Shown piece after piece: positions 1 to 5,730 of a stretch of 5,730 nucleotides of DNA. A program made the position numbers and the translations under genes. Every line of letters begins with the position of its first letter. Position 1 is the stretch's first letter. The DNA comes from Hyphomicrobiales bacterium (GTDB lineage: Bacteria; Pseudomonadota; Alphaproteobacteria; Rhizobiales; OSC116): contig JABSRY010000178.1 of the NCBI GenBank assembly GCA_013214985.1, positions 1-5,730 of the forward strand. The letters are read 5' to 3'. The notes under the pieces are model-generated. The model was not told the origin of the DNA, did not search any database, and saw only the letters and a list, made by a program, of their open reading frames with translations.

Positions 1-1367
1 ACCGCTAAAAACCGCACCAAATAAGCAAAAATAATTGCAAAAATGGAGCCCGATAATATCATTTTTTTTGTAGCATTTTCATAGCCTAAATATTCTAGTG
101 TGGGTGCTATAAAATCATCAAAACTAAGCAACGCGATAAATATGCCCAAACCCAAAATAACCCCAGGGATTGCGTAGCCAACACTGGCTAGTTTAGCAAT
201 CCACCCTACTAGTTTTACATTAAAAATACGCTCGCTATAGCTTAAAAATAAAGCAATGATAACCGCCAAAATGGCTGTAATGCTCGAAAGCATCAGTGAG
301 TTTTTGGCATAGCCAATAAAGGCTGTGTAATTTGTATCATCAATAAATTCTAAACTATCTGCCACTAGCTGAATGGTGGGGAATACAAACCCTAAAATAA
401 TAGGCATAAAACAAAATGACATTGCGCCAAATGCTTGTTTTTTAGTGAGGTTAATACGTTTTATAGGGCGCATTTGGCGGGTTGTACTATATTGAGCACC
501 GCGCCTTGCCGATTTTTCAAAAATTATAAGCACAAATATAAAGGCGAGTAAAATAAGGGCAATTTGTGCGCCGCCGCCCAAATTACCCCGTTCTAACCAT
601 GTTGCATAAATGCCAACAGTTAAGGTGTTTACGCCAAAAAACTCAACCGCGCCGACATCATTTAAACATTCCATCAACGCCAATGTTAAGCCGATAAAAA
701 TAGCAGGTCTGGCAAGGGGGAGGGCGATTTTTAAAAAAGTAGACCGTGAACTATGCCCCAACATACGGCTAGCCTCTAACATGCTGATGCTTTGTTGCAA
801 AAATGCCGCGCGAGAAGTTAAATATACATAAGGGTAAAGCACAATAGATAAGACAAATATAGCGCCGCCCATAGAACGAATTTCAAAAAACCAATAATCT
901 TTTGCCGATGAAAAGCCGCCGATAGAGCGGATGCCTGACTGTACTATATTTGAATAATCGAATATTTCGACATAGCAATAAGCGATAATGTAGGATGGCA
1001 TCGCAAGCGGTAACAATAACAAACTTGCAGCAATTTTTCGCCCAGGGAAGTTATACATAGTAACCAGCCATGCGGTGGATACGCCCAAAAACAAGCAAAG
1101 TATACCAACACCTAATATTAACACCAATGTATCAGAAATATAGCCACCCAAAACCGTGGCATAAAGATGTGGCCAGATGTTTTCTTCTGGGTTAAAGGCA
1201 AGGTCGAATATGGTGAGAATAGGCACAACCAAGCATAAAACCATAATAATTGCGGGCAATAACCAAAGTGGGTTAATATCACGTGGTAAATGCAGTATTC
1301 TTTGAAAAAATGCAGTTATATTGTTTGTTTTCTTAGGTTTATTTGAAACAATATTGGGCTGCGACAT
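1..1367 (-). CDS. fbpB: Fe(III) ABC transporter permease, FbpB/SfuB/AfuB type (3' end cut off by window edge)
   Basis: This is the inner-membrane channel of a binding-protein-dependent ferric iron importer. It would take Fe(III) from the periplasmic binding protein encoded just upstream and move it inward using an ATPase that lies outside the window. On the minus strand the frame is open from the ATG at 1367 to the left edge, giving 455 residues without a stop. Hydrophobic segments are visible near residues 33-53, 80-100, 115-132, 168-183, 222-240, 268-283, 315-335, 355-375, 397-413 and 438-455. The cytoplasmic EAA loop that docks the ATPase is at about 198-220 (EASRMLG, then ALPLARP). A second permease domain starts near 355, so this is the fused two-domain form, usually somewhat over 500 residues. 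Its second EAA loop would lie beyond the edge. The ribosome binding site is weak (AAGG about 13 bases before ATG). The assignment to iron rests on family resemblance and on the neighbouring fbpA. Confidence 0.9.
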   Translation of the reverse strand, partial: MSQPNIVSNKPKKTNNITAFFQRILHLPRDINPLWLLPAIIMVLCLVVPILTIFDLAFNPEENIWPHLYATVLGGYISDTLVLILGVGILCLFLGVSTAWLVTMYNFPGRKIAASLLLLPLAMPSYIIAYCYVEIFDYSNIVQSGIRSIGGFSSAKDYWFFEIRSMGGAIFVLSIVLYPYVYLTSRAAFLQQSISMLEASRMLGHSSRSTFLKIALPLARPAIFIGLTLALMECLNDVGAVEFFGVNTLTVGIYATWLERGNLGGGAQIALILLAFIFVLIIFEKSARRGAQYSTTRQMRPIKRINLTKKQAFGAMSFCFMPIILGFVFPTIQLVADSLEFIDDTNYTAFIGYAKNSLMLSSITAILAVIIALFLSYSERIFNVKLVGWIAKLASVGYAIPGVILGLGIFIALLSFDDFIAPTLEYLGYENATKKMILSGSIFAIIFAYLVRFLA

Positions 1368-1397
1368 AATTATTAATTGACCTTATAATTTGATAAT

Positions 1398-1426
1398 ATA
1401 CTAACTCAGCAGTTAAGTTTGAGCAA
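1398..1426 (-). promoter_or_regulatory. Candidate internal promoter for fbpB
   Basis: On the minus strand, TTGCTC (1426-1421) and TAGTAT (1403-1398) are separated by 17 bases and lie about 30 bases before the fbpB ATG. This looks like a sigma-70 promoter placed after the terminator that follows fbpA. It could give the permease gene its own transcription. The region is very A+T-rich, so chance matches are likely. A second -10-like TATAAT lies near 1431-1438 without a convincing -35. No clear Fur box was found here. Confidence 0.35.
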
Positions 1427-1449
1427 TTAATATTATATCATTAGATAAG

Positions 1450-1487
1450 TTAAAACAAAGAAAAGCCGAGCGATGGCCCAGCTTTTC
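1450..1487 (-). terminator. Intrinsic terminator between fbpA and fbpB
   Basis: Read on the minus strand, GAAAAGC and GCTTTTC (1487-1481 and 1466-1460) enclose TGGGC, CATC, GCTCG. The transcript can form a 12-base-pair stem with two G-U pairs and a four-base loop. It is followed by the U-rich run TTTGTTTT (1459-1452). The hairpin begins 25 bases after the fbpA stop. On the plus strand the two wobble pairs become A-C mismatches and the trailing T run starts two bases later, so the element is best oriented for fbpA. Because fbpB follows in the same direction, it probably acts as a partial terminator that lowers permease expression relative to the binding protein. Confidence 0.75.
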
Positions 1488-1512
1488 AGTTTTTATATGC
1501 TTGATGAAAAGC

Positions 1513-2544
1513 TTAGTCATTAAATTTAACGATGTCTACTAACTCACTTGCACGTTTATGGTGCTTAGCAATTTCGGTTAATGCCAGTTTATCGGCCTTA
1601 AGTGTGCCCCATCCTTTAACTAGGTCAGACGCGTCAACACCCGCTTTAACAGGATATTCGAAGTTAACTTCGGCATATAATTTTTGTGCAGTATCACCCG
1701 AAAGAAATTCTATAAATTTAACAGCATTTGTTTTATTTGCCGCGCCCTTGACTACCATTACACCCGAGAGGTTCATGTGAGAACCACGGTTTTTGGCGTT
1801 AGGGAAGATAACTTTAATAGATTTTGCCCAGTCTTTTTGTTCTGGGTTTTTCTCATTTGTTTGCATTTTGCCCATATAATATGTGTTGGCAATAGCAAGG
1901 TCACATTCGCCATTGAAAATGCTTTTTGCTTGGGCGCGGTCATTGCCTTTTGGGGCATGTGCAAGGTTGGCTTTTAGGCCTTCTAGCCATTTTTGTGTAG
2001 CCGCTTCACCATTATGTGCAATCATAGATGCAAATAAAGCTAAGTTATAGTTATGTTGACCAGAACGGATGCAAATTTTGCCCATCCATTTTGGGTCAGC
2101 CAGTTCTTCATAAGTAATCGCATCTTGATAAACACGTTCATTAGAAGCATAAACCACACGAGAACGGCTTGTAATACCAAACCATTTACCACCCGCATCG
2201 CGGAATTCAGCGGGGATATTTGCCGTTAAAACGTCGCTTTTTATAGTGTCTGCAAGGCCAGCATTTACTGCACCCATTAGGTTTGCAATATCGACTGTTA
2301 AGATAAGGTCAGCGGTTTCTTTGCCCTTTGCGGCTTTAACTTTTTCTATTAAGCCTTTTTTAGCGTAGATTGTGTTGACAACAATGCCCGTTTCTTTTTG
2401 GAACTGATCAATAAGCGGTTGCATTAAAAATGCTTGGCGAAAAGAGTAAATATTGATGACTTCTTCAGCAGATGCTGCAAGAGGTGCGATAGTTGCTACA
2501 AGTGCGGTTGCACCTAAAACGGCTTTTAAAAAAGTTTTTTTCAT
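1513..2544 (-). CDS. fbpA: Periplasmic Fe(III)-binding protein of an ABC importer (FbpA/FutA/IdiA family)
   Basis: This 343-residue solute-binding protein captures ferric iron in the periplasm and delivers it to the FbpB-type permease encoded downstream. Residues 1-26 are a Sec signal peptide: a KK start, a hydrophobic core, and ASA before a likely cut after Ala26. The mature start, VINIYSFR, is the usual first strand of the fold, and its Tyr33 matches a conserved iron-ligand position. Other expected ligands are Tyr166 (in HNYN) and the adjacent pair Tyr222-Tyr223 (in ANTYYMGK), the hallmark of this family. NLSGVMVVKGAAN at about 258-270 is the typical hinge-region motif. Arg127 and Arg129 may help bind the synergistic anion. 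The length is normal. AGGGAA lies about 10 bases before the ATG and supports this start. Two Fur-like boxes lie upstream and a terminator downstream. Iron specificity is inferred from the tyrosine pattern; related members carry other metals or compounds. Confidence 0.93.
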   Translation of the reverse strand: MKKTFLKAVLGATALVATIAPLAASAEEVINIYSFRQAFLMQPLIDQFQKETGIVVNTIYAKKGLIEKVKAAKGKETADLILTVDIANLMGAVNAGLADTIKSDVLTANIPAEFRDAGGKWFGITSRSRVVYASNERVYQDAITYEELADPKWMGKICIRSGQHNYNLALFASMIAHNGEAATQKWLEGLKANLAHAPKGNDRAQAKSIFNGECDLAIANTYYMGKMQTNEKNPEQKDWAKSIKVIFPNAKNRGSHMNLSGVMVVKGAANKTNAVKFIEFLSGDTAQKLYAEVNFEYPVKAGVDASDLVKGWGTLKADKLALTEIAKHHKRASELVDIVKFND

Positions 2545-2566
2545 TATTTTGAAATTCCCTACAATT

Positions 2567-2585
2567 AATGCGAATTATTCGCATA
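2567..2585. promoter_or_regulatory. Fur-like box 1 (proximal) upstream of fbpA
   Basis: ATGCGAATTATTCGCAT (2568-2584) is a perfect 17-base palindrome around a single central base. The 19-base site agrees with the AATGAGAAT-N-ATTCTCATT form of the Fur box, except for C in place of A (G on the opposite arm) and the last base. It lies 22-41 bases before the fbpA ATG, between promoter and ribosome binding site. AATAAT within it (minus strand, 2579-2574) could itself be the -10 element. Repression by iron-loaded Fur would switch the transporter on in iron starvation. Whether Fur or another iron regulator binds is inferred from the motif and the gene it controls. Confidence 0.72.
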
Positions 2586-2588
2586 CTC

Positions 2589-2607
2589 ATTGCAACTGAT
2601 TAGCATT
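2589..2607. promoter_or_regulatory. Fur-like box 2 (distal) upstream of fbpA, over the probable promoter
   Basis: ATTGCAACTGATTAGCATT matches the classical AATGATAAT-N-ATTATCATT Fur consensus at 14 of 18 defined positions and is less symmetrical than box 1. It begins exactly 22 bases from box 1, about two helical turns, so both dimers would sit on the same face of the DNA. On the minus strand a -35-like TTGACT lies at 2615-2610, just outside the box. The corresponding -10 region, with no good hexamer, would fall inside it. The exact core promoter is unresolved, but either reading puts the promoter under these boxes. Confidence 0.55.
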
Positions 2608-2626
2608 AAAGTCAAGCAGGTAATTT

Positions 2627-3197
2627 TCACTTTATAATTGTTCTAATTTTTATACGCAGAATTTCGACAATATTAGCATAGTCTAGTTTAAGTTTAGCCG
2701 TTATATTAGAAGGGGTTATAAATATTTTTGATACTAGTTTAGACTCGTTATAATTAGCCTTAATATGCACAGAATTATCATATATTGAGCTTAAAAATAT
2801 ACCGTCGATAGATTGATCAATTACAAAAACACCACCCGTTTTTACCAACATTTTTGCTAAATACTGAATAGATGTTTGCACATAGTCTCTATGAATTAAC
2901 GATCAGCGCATCCCACCAACAAATATAGGCTTTGATTGGTAACAGCCAACGCGTGTTTTGAACGGTATATGGAAAAAATGCAATAAGCGCGTTTTCAGTA
3001 TTAAATAATGCAAGCACTTGCACATTTTCTCTATCCGTTTTGCAAATGCCATCCAATAATTCTAGCGCCTTTTCAGGGGCGTAAAACTCATTTACCCATA
3101 AACAATTATCGAATAATATTTGAATATCGCTATTATATTGATCGTAAAACGCACCTAATAAAAATTCTTTTTGGTTTATCGGTTTATTTTGGTTCAT
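2627..3197 (-). pseudogene. Frameshifted, 3'-truncated remnant of a probable CelD/BioF2-like GNAT acetyltransferase
   Basis: Two minus-strand frames lie end to end. The first runs from the ATG at 3197 to a TAG at 2891-2889 (102 residues); the second covers about 2902-2627 one frame over. Near residue 95 the first frame reads KAYICWWDAL, then breaks. The other frame carries on with SLIHRDYVQTSIQYLA at about 2902. That junction resembles the 'W...PLIHRD' stretch in the N-terminal half of large GNAT proteins of the CelD/BioF2-like type. One extra base between about 2907 and 2900 explains the break. Joined, the parts give only about 190 residues against the 350-400 usual in such proteins. The C-terminal acetyl-CoA-binding half is absent, since the second frame stops just before the fbpA control region. 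The family name is from memory of sequence patterns and is moderately sure; two unrelated small genes are a less likely alternative. Confidence 0.55.
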
Positions 3198-3216
3198 AAA
3201 GCACGCTTTCTATCCA

Positions 3217-3248
3217 TTGACAGTGTAAATTAGTAGATTTTTTATACT
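3217..3248 (+). promoter_or_regulatory. Candidate promoter of the Lrp-type regulator and Hsp70 genes
   Basis: A perfect -35 hexamer TTGACA is at 3217-3222. The best -10 match, TATACT at 3243-3248, has a long 20-base spacer; TTTATA at 3241-3246 gives 18 bases but is a weaker match. Transcription would start about 35 bases before the ATG at 3291. Lrp-family regulators often bind their own divergent promoter regions, so autoregulation is plausible here, but I see no clear operator. Confidence 0.4.
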
Positions 3249-3251
3249 CAA
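3222..3251 (-). promoter_or_regulatory. Candidate promoter of the GNAT remnant
   Basis: On the minus strand, TTGAGT (3251-3246) and TACACT (3227-3222) are separated by 18 bases and lie about 25 bases before the ATG at 3197. Only a poor AGAAAG ribosome binding site follows. The element lies face to face with the candidate promoter of the Lrp-type regulator, so the two would compete for RNA polymerase. Confidence 0.35.
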
Positions 3252-3290
3252 TAATTATATTGGCATATATTGCTAAAATTTGAGGCGAAA

Positions 3291-3749
3291 ATGGACGAAA
3301 TTGATCAAAAAATCATTAATGAATTGCAAAAAAATGCACGGCTAACCAACAATGAGCTAGCAGATAAAGTGCATTTATCGCCATCCCCCTGTTTAAGACG
3401 GGTAAGGAAGCTAGAAGAAAGCGGCCTAATCAAAGGCTATACGGCCATTATTGATTGTGAAAAATATGGGCTACCCGTTAGCGTATTTGTATCTATAACC
3501 GTCGAAAGCCCGTCTAGCATGGTAGAGTTTGAAAAGGCCATTCATAAATTTGATGAAATTACCGACTGTTATTTAATGACTGGTTCATGCGATTATTTGC
3601 TAAAAGTAGTCAGCCATGACCTGAAATCGTATGAATATTTTATTCGTGAAAAAATGGCACATGTGCCTGGCGTCGCTAATTTAGAAAGTAGTTTTGCCTT
3701 TGGGGTTATTAAATCTCAAGCACCACTACCCCCCATGCCCAACCGATAA
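3291..3749 (+). CDS. AsnC/Lrp-family transcriptional regulator
   Basis: This 152-residue DNA-binding protein has the family's usual length and layout. Residues 1-50 form the N-terminal winged helix-turn-helix, with MDEIDQKIINELQKNAR leading in, NNELADKVHLS, and the recognition helix around PSPCLRRVRKLEESGLIKGY. Residues from about 65 to 142 form the ligand-sensing RAM domain, including the MTGSCDYLLKV strand (about 101-111) and the VPGVANLESSFAF ending. The C terminus, KSQAPLPP, recalls the DecR/Lrp-type branch. I chose the ATG at 3291 because GAGG at 3282-3285 sits five bases before it. An in-frame TTG at 3270 would give seven extra residues but would place that site inside the gene. The effector, probably an amino acid, cannot be told from the sequence. 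The Hsp70 gene starts 22 bases downstream, suggesting one transcript. Confidence 0.92.
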   Translation: MDEIDQKIINELQKNARLTNNELADKVHLSPSPCLRRVRKLEESGLIKGYTAIIDCEKYGLPVSVFVSITVESPSSMVEFEKAIHKFDEITDCYLMTGSCDYLLKVVSHDLKSYEYFIREKMAHVPGVANLESSFAFGVIKSQAPLPPMPNR

Positions 3750-3771
3750 TCCCAAAATTAAAGATATAAGT

Positions 3772-5043
3772 ATGAATGATAATAAAAGTGCCGTTTTGGG
3801 TATAGACTTTGGCACATCAAATTCGGCTGTGGCAATTATGCGTGAAGGCAAAATAGACTATATTCAGCTTGAAGATGGCAAAGATACCTTACCAACCGCA
3901 ATATTTTTTGATTTTAAAGACCATCAAATGTTGTTTGGCTCAGAAGCGGCAACAAGCTTGTTAGAAGGCGTTGAAGGGCGTTATATGCGTGCGTTAAAAA
4001 GCGTACTTGGCACAGCATTAATGCGCGAAAAACGCATGTTTTTAGGCCAAAGGTTAGATTTTTATGATATTATATCGGCCTTTTTAGTAAGGTTAAAACA
4101 AGCTGCCGAAGTTAAGTATTGCCATGAATTCAAACATGTGCTGGCGGGCAAGCCAGTTTATTTTCATTCGGATGACGCGGTTAAAGATAAACAAGCGTTG
4201 GAAGATTTAACTGAGTGTTATAAACGCGCTGGTTTTACGCATATCAAGTTTATGGACGAACCCGTTGCCGCCGCTTACGCCAACGTGAGCACCCAACAAA
4301 ATAGATTGGGTTTAATAGTTGATATTGGTGGCGGTACATCAGATTTTTGTTTGTTTAAATCGGCCGACGATACGCATAAGATTAACATCATCGCCTCGCA
4401 TGGTGTCCGCATTGGTGGCACCAACATTGATAAATCGCTAAGTTTAGAATATTTTATGCCTTTATTAGGTAAAGACTCACGCATTAAAAAGTTTATGAGT
4501 GACGGCACCATCATTGCCCCAAAATCTATTTATCACGATTTAGCCACGTGGGAGAAAATTCCATTTAGCTATACCCATGATTTAAAACACACGGTTAAAG
4601 ACCTTAAACGCCAAGCGATTGAACCCAAATTATTTGTCAGATTGTTAAATATATTAGAAGAAAAGCTAGGCCATGAGTTAGCTTTTATTGCCGAAGATGC
4701 CAAAATTCGGGTGAATGAGCCAAACCCAAATATGGATATAATTGATTTAGGTTTGGTCGAAAGTGGATTGGCAATAAACACCGCTTCTATAGATTTAAAT
4801 GCGGTTACTACCGAGCTATATGACGCTATAGAGGCTGGTGTTGTTGAAACGCTTAACAAGGCAAACTTATGCGTCAATGACATTGACGACGTTATATTTG
4901 TGGGCGGTACAAGCAATTTATCGACCGTTAGCTTGGCTGTGCAAAATATCATTAAAAATGCAAAGTTTAGAAAAGAAAACCTATTTACAGCCATTGTCGA
5001 TGGATTAGCAATTGCGGGACAAAACGCCTTTGATGAGGGCTAA
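3772..5043 (+). CDS. yegD: YegD-like Hsp70-family ATPase without substrate-binding domain
   Basis: This 423-residue protein has the Hsp70/actin ATPase fold. Phosphate loop 1 is GIDFGTSNSAVAI (10-22), phosphate loop 2 is VDIGGGTSDF (183-192), and the adenosine motif is VIFVGGTSNLSTV (374-386). The stretch RAGFTHIKFMDEPVAAAYA (152-170) carries the conserved Glu of the hinge region. RIGGTNID (213-220) and MPLLG (229-233) are shared with E. coli YegD, which is about 450 residues long. As in YegD, there is no peptide-binding domain or lid like that of DnaK, so its clients and exact role are unknown; it is probably cytoplasmic. The start at 3772 aligns the first phosphate loop properly. An in-frame TTG at 3694 would lie inside the regulator gene. 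The ribosome binding site is poor (AAAGA only), so translation may be coupled to the regulator gene, which ends 22 bases earlier. No terminator follows; a Pho box begins four bases after the stop codon. Confidence 0.9.
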   Translation: MNDNKSAVLGIDFGTSNSAVAIMREGKIDYIQLEDGKDTLPTAIFFDFKDHQMLFGSEAATSLLEGVEGRYMRALKSVLGTALMREKRMFLGQRLDFYDIISAFLVRLKQAAEVKYCHEFKHVLAGKPVYFHSDDAVKDKQALEDLTECYKRAGFTHIKFMDEPVAAAYANVSTQQNRLGLIVDIGGGTSDFCLFKSADDTHKINIIASHGVRIGGTNIDKSLSLEYFMPLLGKDSRIKKFMSDGTIIAPKSIYHDLATWEKIPFSYTHDLKHTVKDLKRQAIEPKLFVRLLNILEEKLGHELAFIAEDAKIRVNEPNPNMDIIDLGLVESGLAINTASIDLNAVTTELYDAIEAGVVETLNKANLCVNDIDDVIFVGGTSNLSTVSLAVQNIIKNAKFRKENLFTAIVDGLAIAGQNAFDEG

Positions 5044-5047
5044 AAGC

Positions 5048-5091
5048 CCGTCATAAAACCATCATAAAAGCATCATTTAACTGTCATGTAA
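5048..5091 (+). promoter_or_regulatory. Double Pho box: four 11-base direct repeats upstream of the phosphatase pseudogene
   Basis: Four consecutive 11-base units are seen: CCGTCATAAAA (5048), CCATCATAAAA (5059), GCATCATTTAA (5070) and CTGTCATGTAA (5081). The PhoB box is built of CTGTCAT heptamers separated by four A/T-rich bases. The units match that heptamer at 6, 5, 4 and 7 of 7 positions, and their spacers are AAAA, AAAA, TTAA and GTAA. One pair of units binds a PhoB dimer, so there is room for two. In PhoB-dependent promoters the last repeat stands in for the -35 element. Possible -10 sequences are TACCCT (5098-5103) or TTTAAG (5103-5108). The target is the alkaline phosphatase remnant at 5134, a classical Pho regulon gene. 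Confidence 0.85.
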
Positions 5092-5133
5092 CCCAGTTAC
5101 CCTTTAAGCGAGATAAATCGCAACTTTAAGGAA

Positions 5134-5649
5134 ATGATGATGCGTAAATTAAAAACACTCGGCTTAATAATAAGCGTTACTACTGTTTTAATGTCTAATA
5201 CCGCCTTTTCGGGTGATGGGCTTTTGCAGCAAAATTGGTGCAACAACCCAATATGAATAGAGCAAAAAATACTATTTTTTTTGTTGCAGATAGCAGCGGC
5301 ATTCCACCCAATACCGCCATGCGCATTTATGACGAGCATTAAAGTTGGCAAATGCGTGCTTAATGTAAATGACGCGCATTACCCACACAACTCCGGCTGT
5401 AATTTATGCAAGCAGTGTCGATGGGAATTGGGAAGATGATAGCAAGCTAAAAGGCAATGCCGCACTCGGTTGCTTAGATATTGCATCATAATTATTAGAC
5501 TTTAAACATGGGGGTGGCATTGATGTTGTAACAGGCGGTGGGCGCCGTCACTTTATATCTGAAAATATCATAGATGGTGAAGTAACCACGTTAAGCACCG
5601 TGATGGACGCGACTTAACCGCAAAGTGGGTTGCAAAATCCAACAATCTT
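5134..5649 (+). pseudogene. phoA: Decayed alkaline phosphatase gene (multiple frameshifts, nonsense codon, internal deletion)
   Basis: The ancestral product was a secreted phosphomonoesterase that frees phosphate in the periplasm. AAGGA (5128-5132) precedes three ATG codons (5134, 5137, 5140); the third has the best spacing. The first frame encodes a signal peptide ending in NTAFS and stops at 5254-5256. The frame then changes near 5218-5226 to NRAKNTIFFVADSSGIPP and AMRIYDEH, the start of the phosphatase domain, with the metal-binding Asp kept but the following G-M lost. It stops at 5340. The next frame has KVGKCVLNVN (5341-5370), which in the family comes some 70 residues later, so the region with the catalytic serine (D-S-A) is deleted. 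The following frame reads TRITHTTPAVIYAS, WEDDS, GCLDIAS, a TAA at 5489 (probably from CAA), LLDF, and GIDVVTGGGRRHF. A final frame change near 5600 gives DGRDLTAKWVAKSNNL. The remaining 80 bases show only doubtful similarity (DAFNLI near 5662). The product cannot be active. Confidence 0.88.
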
Positions 5650-5730
5650 TAACATATAGCCTGACGCCTTTAATTTGATTCAAATTTGCCCACCCCAAAA
5701 AGTTCTTCAGTGGTACATTGTTGTCGTCGT

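Noticed and set aside
610..831. Plus-strand frame of 73 codons
   Set aside because: It lies antisense inside the fbpB coding region, which has a continuous permease sequence with an EAA loop. No ribosome binding site or family resemblance.
1424..1442. Possible Fur box before fbpB
   Set aside because: Only the right half (ATCATT) agrees; the total is about 9 of 18 positions in a very A+T-rich stretch, as expected by chance.
2889..2906. Programmed frameshift joining the two GNAT frames
   Set aside because: There is no slippery heptamer or stimulating structure at the junction, and even the joined product lacks the C-terminal half. A mutation fits better.
3270..3290. TTG at 3270 as start of the Lrp-type regulator
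   Set aside because: The GAGG ribosome binding site at 3282-3285 is correctly spaced for the ATG at 3291, and family members start at the MDEIDQKI-like helix.
4569..4994. Minus-strand frame of 141 codons
   Set aside because: It is antisense to the Hsp70 ATPase domain, including its adenosine motif, and has the composition expected of a shadow frame.
5102..5130. Direct repeat CTTTAAG at 5102-5108 and 5124-5130, and GCGA/TCGC inverted repeat between
   Set aside because: The elements are short and A+T-rich, with no T run to suggest a terminator. The second copy overlaps the ribosome binding site, so chance is the simpler explanation.
5602..5730. Open minus-strand frame of about 40 codons reaching the right edge
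   Set aside because: It overlaps the phosphatase remnant (DGRDLTAKW on the plus strand), has no recognisable motif and no supported start inside the window. It is probably a shadow, though the last 80 bases cannot be judged.

Overview
The window is A+T-rich bacterial DNA. The sequence suggests a Gram-negative proteobacterium: it has a periplasmic Fe(III)-binding protein, a fused two-domain iron permease, palindromes resembling Fur boxes, a typical tandem Pho box, an AsnC/Lrp regulator and a YegD-like Hsp70. A low-GC alphaproteobacterium is my best guess, but nothing here fixes the lineage. Two of the six genes are broken, so this looks like a genome, or at least a locus, undergoing decay.

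Left part, minus strand (1-3197). In transcription order, right to left, there is a frameshifted and shortened remnant that looks like the N-terminal part of a CelD/BioF2-like GNAT acetyltransferase (3197-2627). A short control region follows with two tandem Fur-like boxes (2567-2607). Next come the periplasmic iron-binding protein gene fbpA (2544-1513), a hairpin-plus-U-tract terminator (1487-1450), a candidate internal promoter, and the iron permease gene fbpB (1367 to beyond the left edge). The ATPase gene (fbpC) that would complete the transporter is not in the window. The binding protein captures Fe(III) in the periplasm and the permease carries it across the inner membrane. The Fur-like boxes fit repression when iron is plentiful, and the terminator fits making more binding protein than permease.

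Right part, plus strand (3217-5730). A divergent promoter region (3198-3290) separates the GNAT remnant from an AsnC/Lrp-type regulator (3291-3749). A YegD-like Hsp70 (3772-5043) follows 22 bases later and is probably co-transcribed. Directly after its stop codon lie four 11-base direct repeats matching a double Pho box (5048-5091). Behind them is a decayed alkaline phosphatase gene (5134-5649 or further). It keeps a good ribosome binding site and signal peptide. It carries at least four changes of reading frame, a nonsense codon and an internal deletion that removes the catalytic-serine region.

Most of the window is well-known biology. The most informative signals are the intact-looking PhoB target in front of a dead phosphatase, the pair of Fur-like boxes one Fur unit apart, and the terminator inside the iron operon. 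I saw no evidence of a previously undescribed system, CRISPR array, transposon, tRNA or rRNA.
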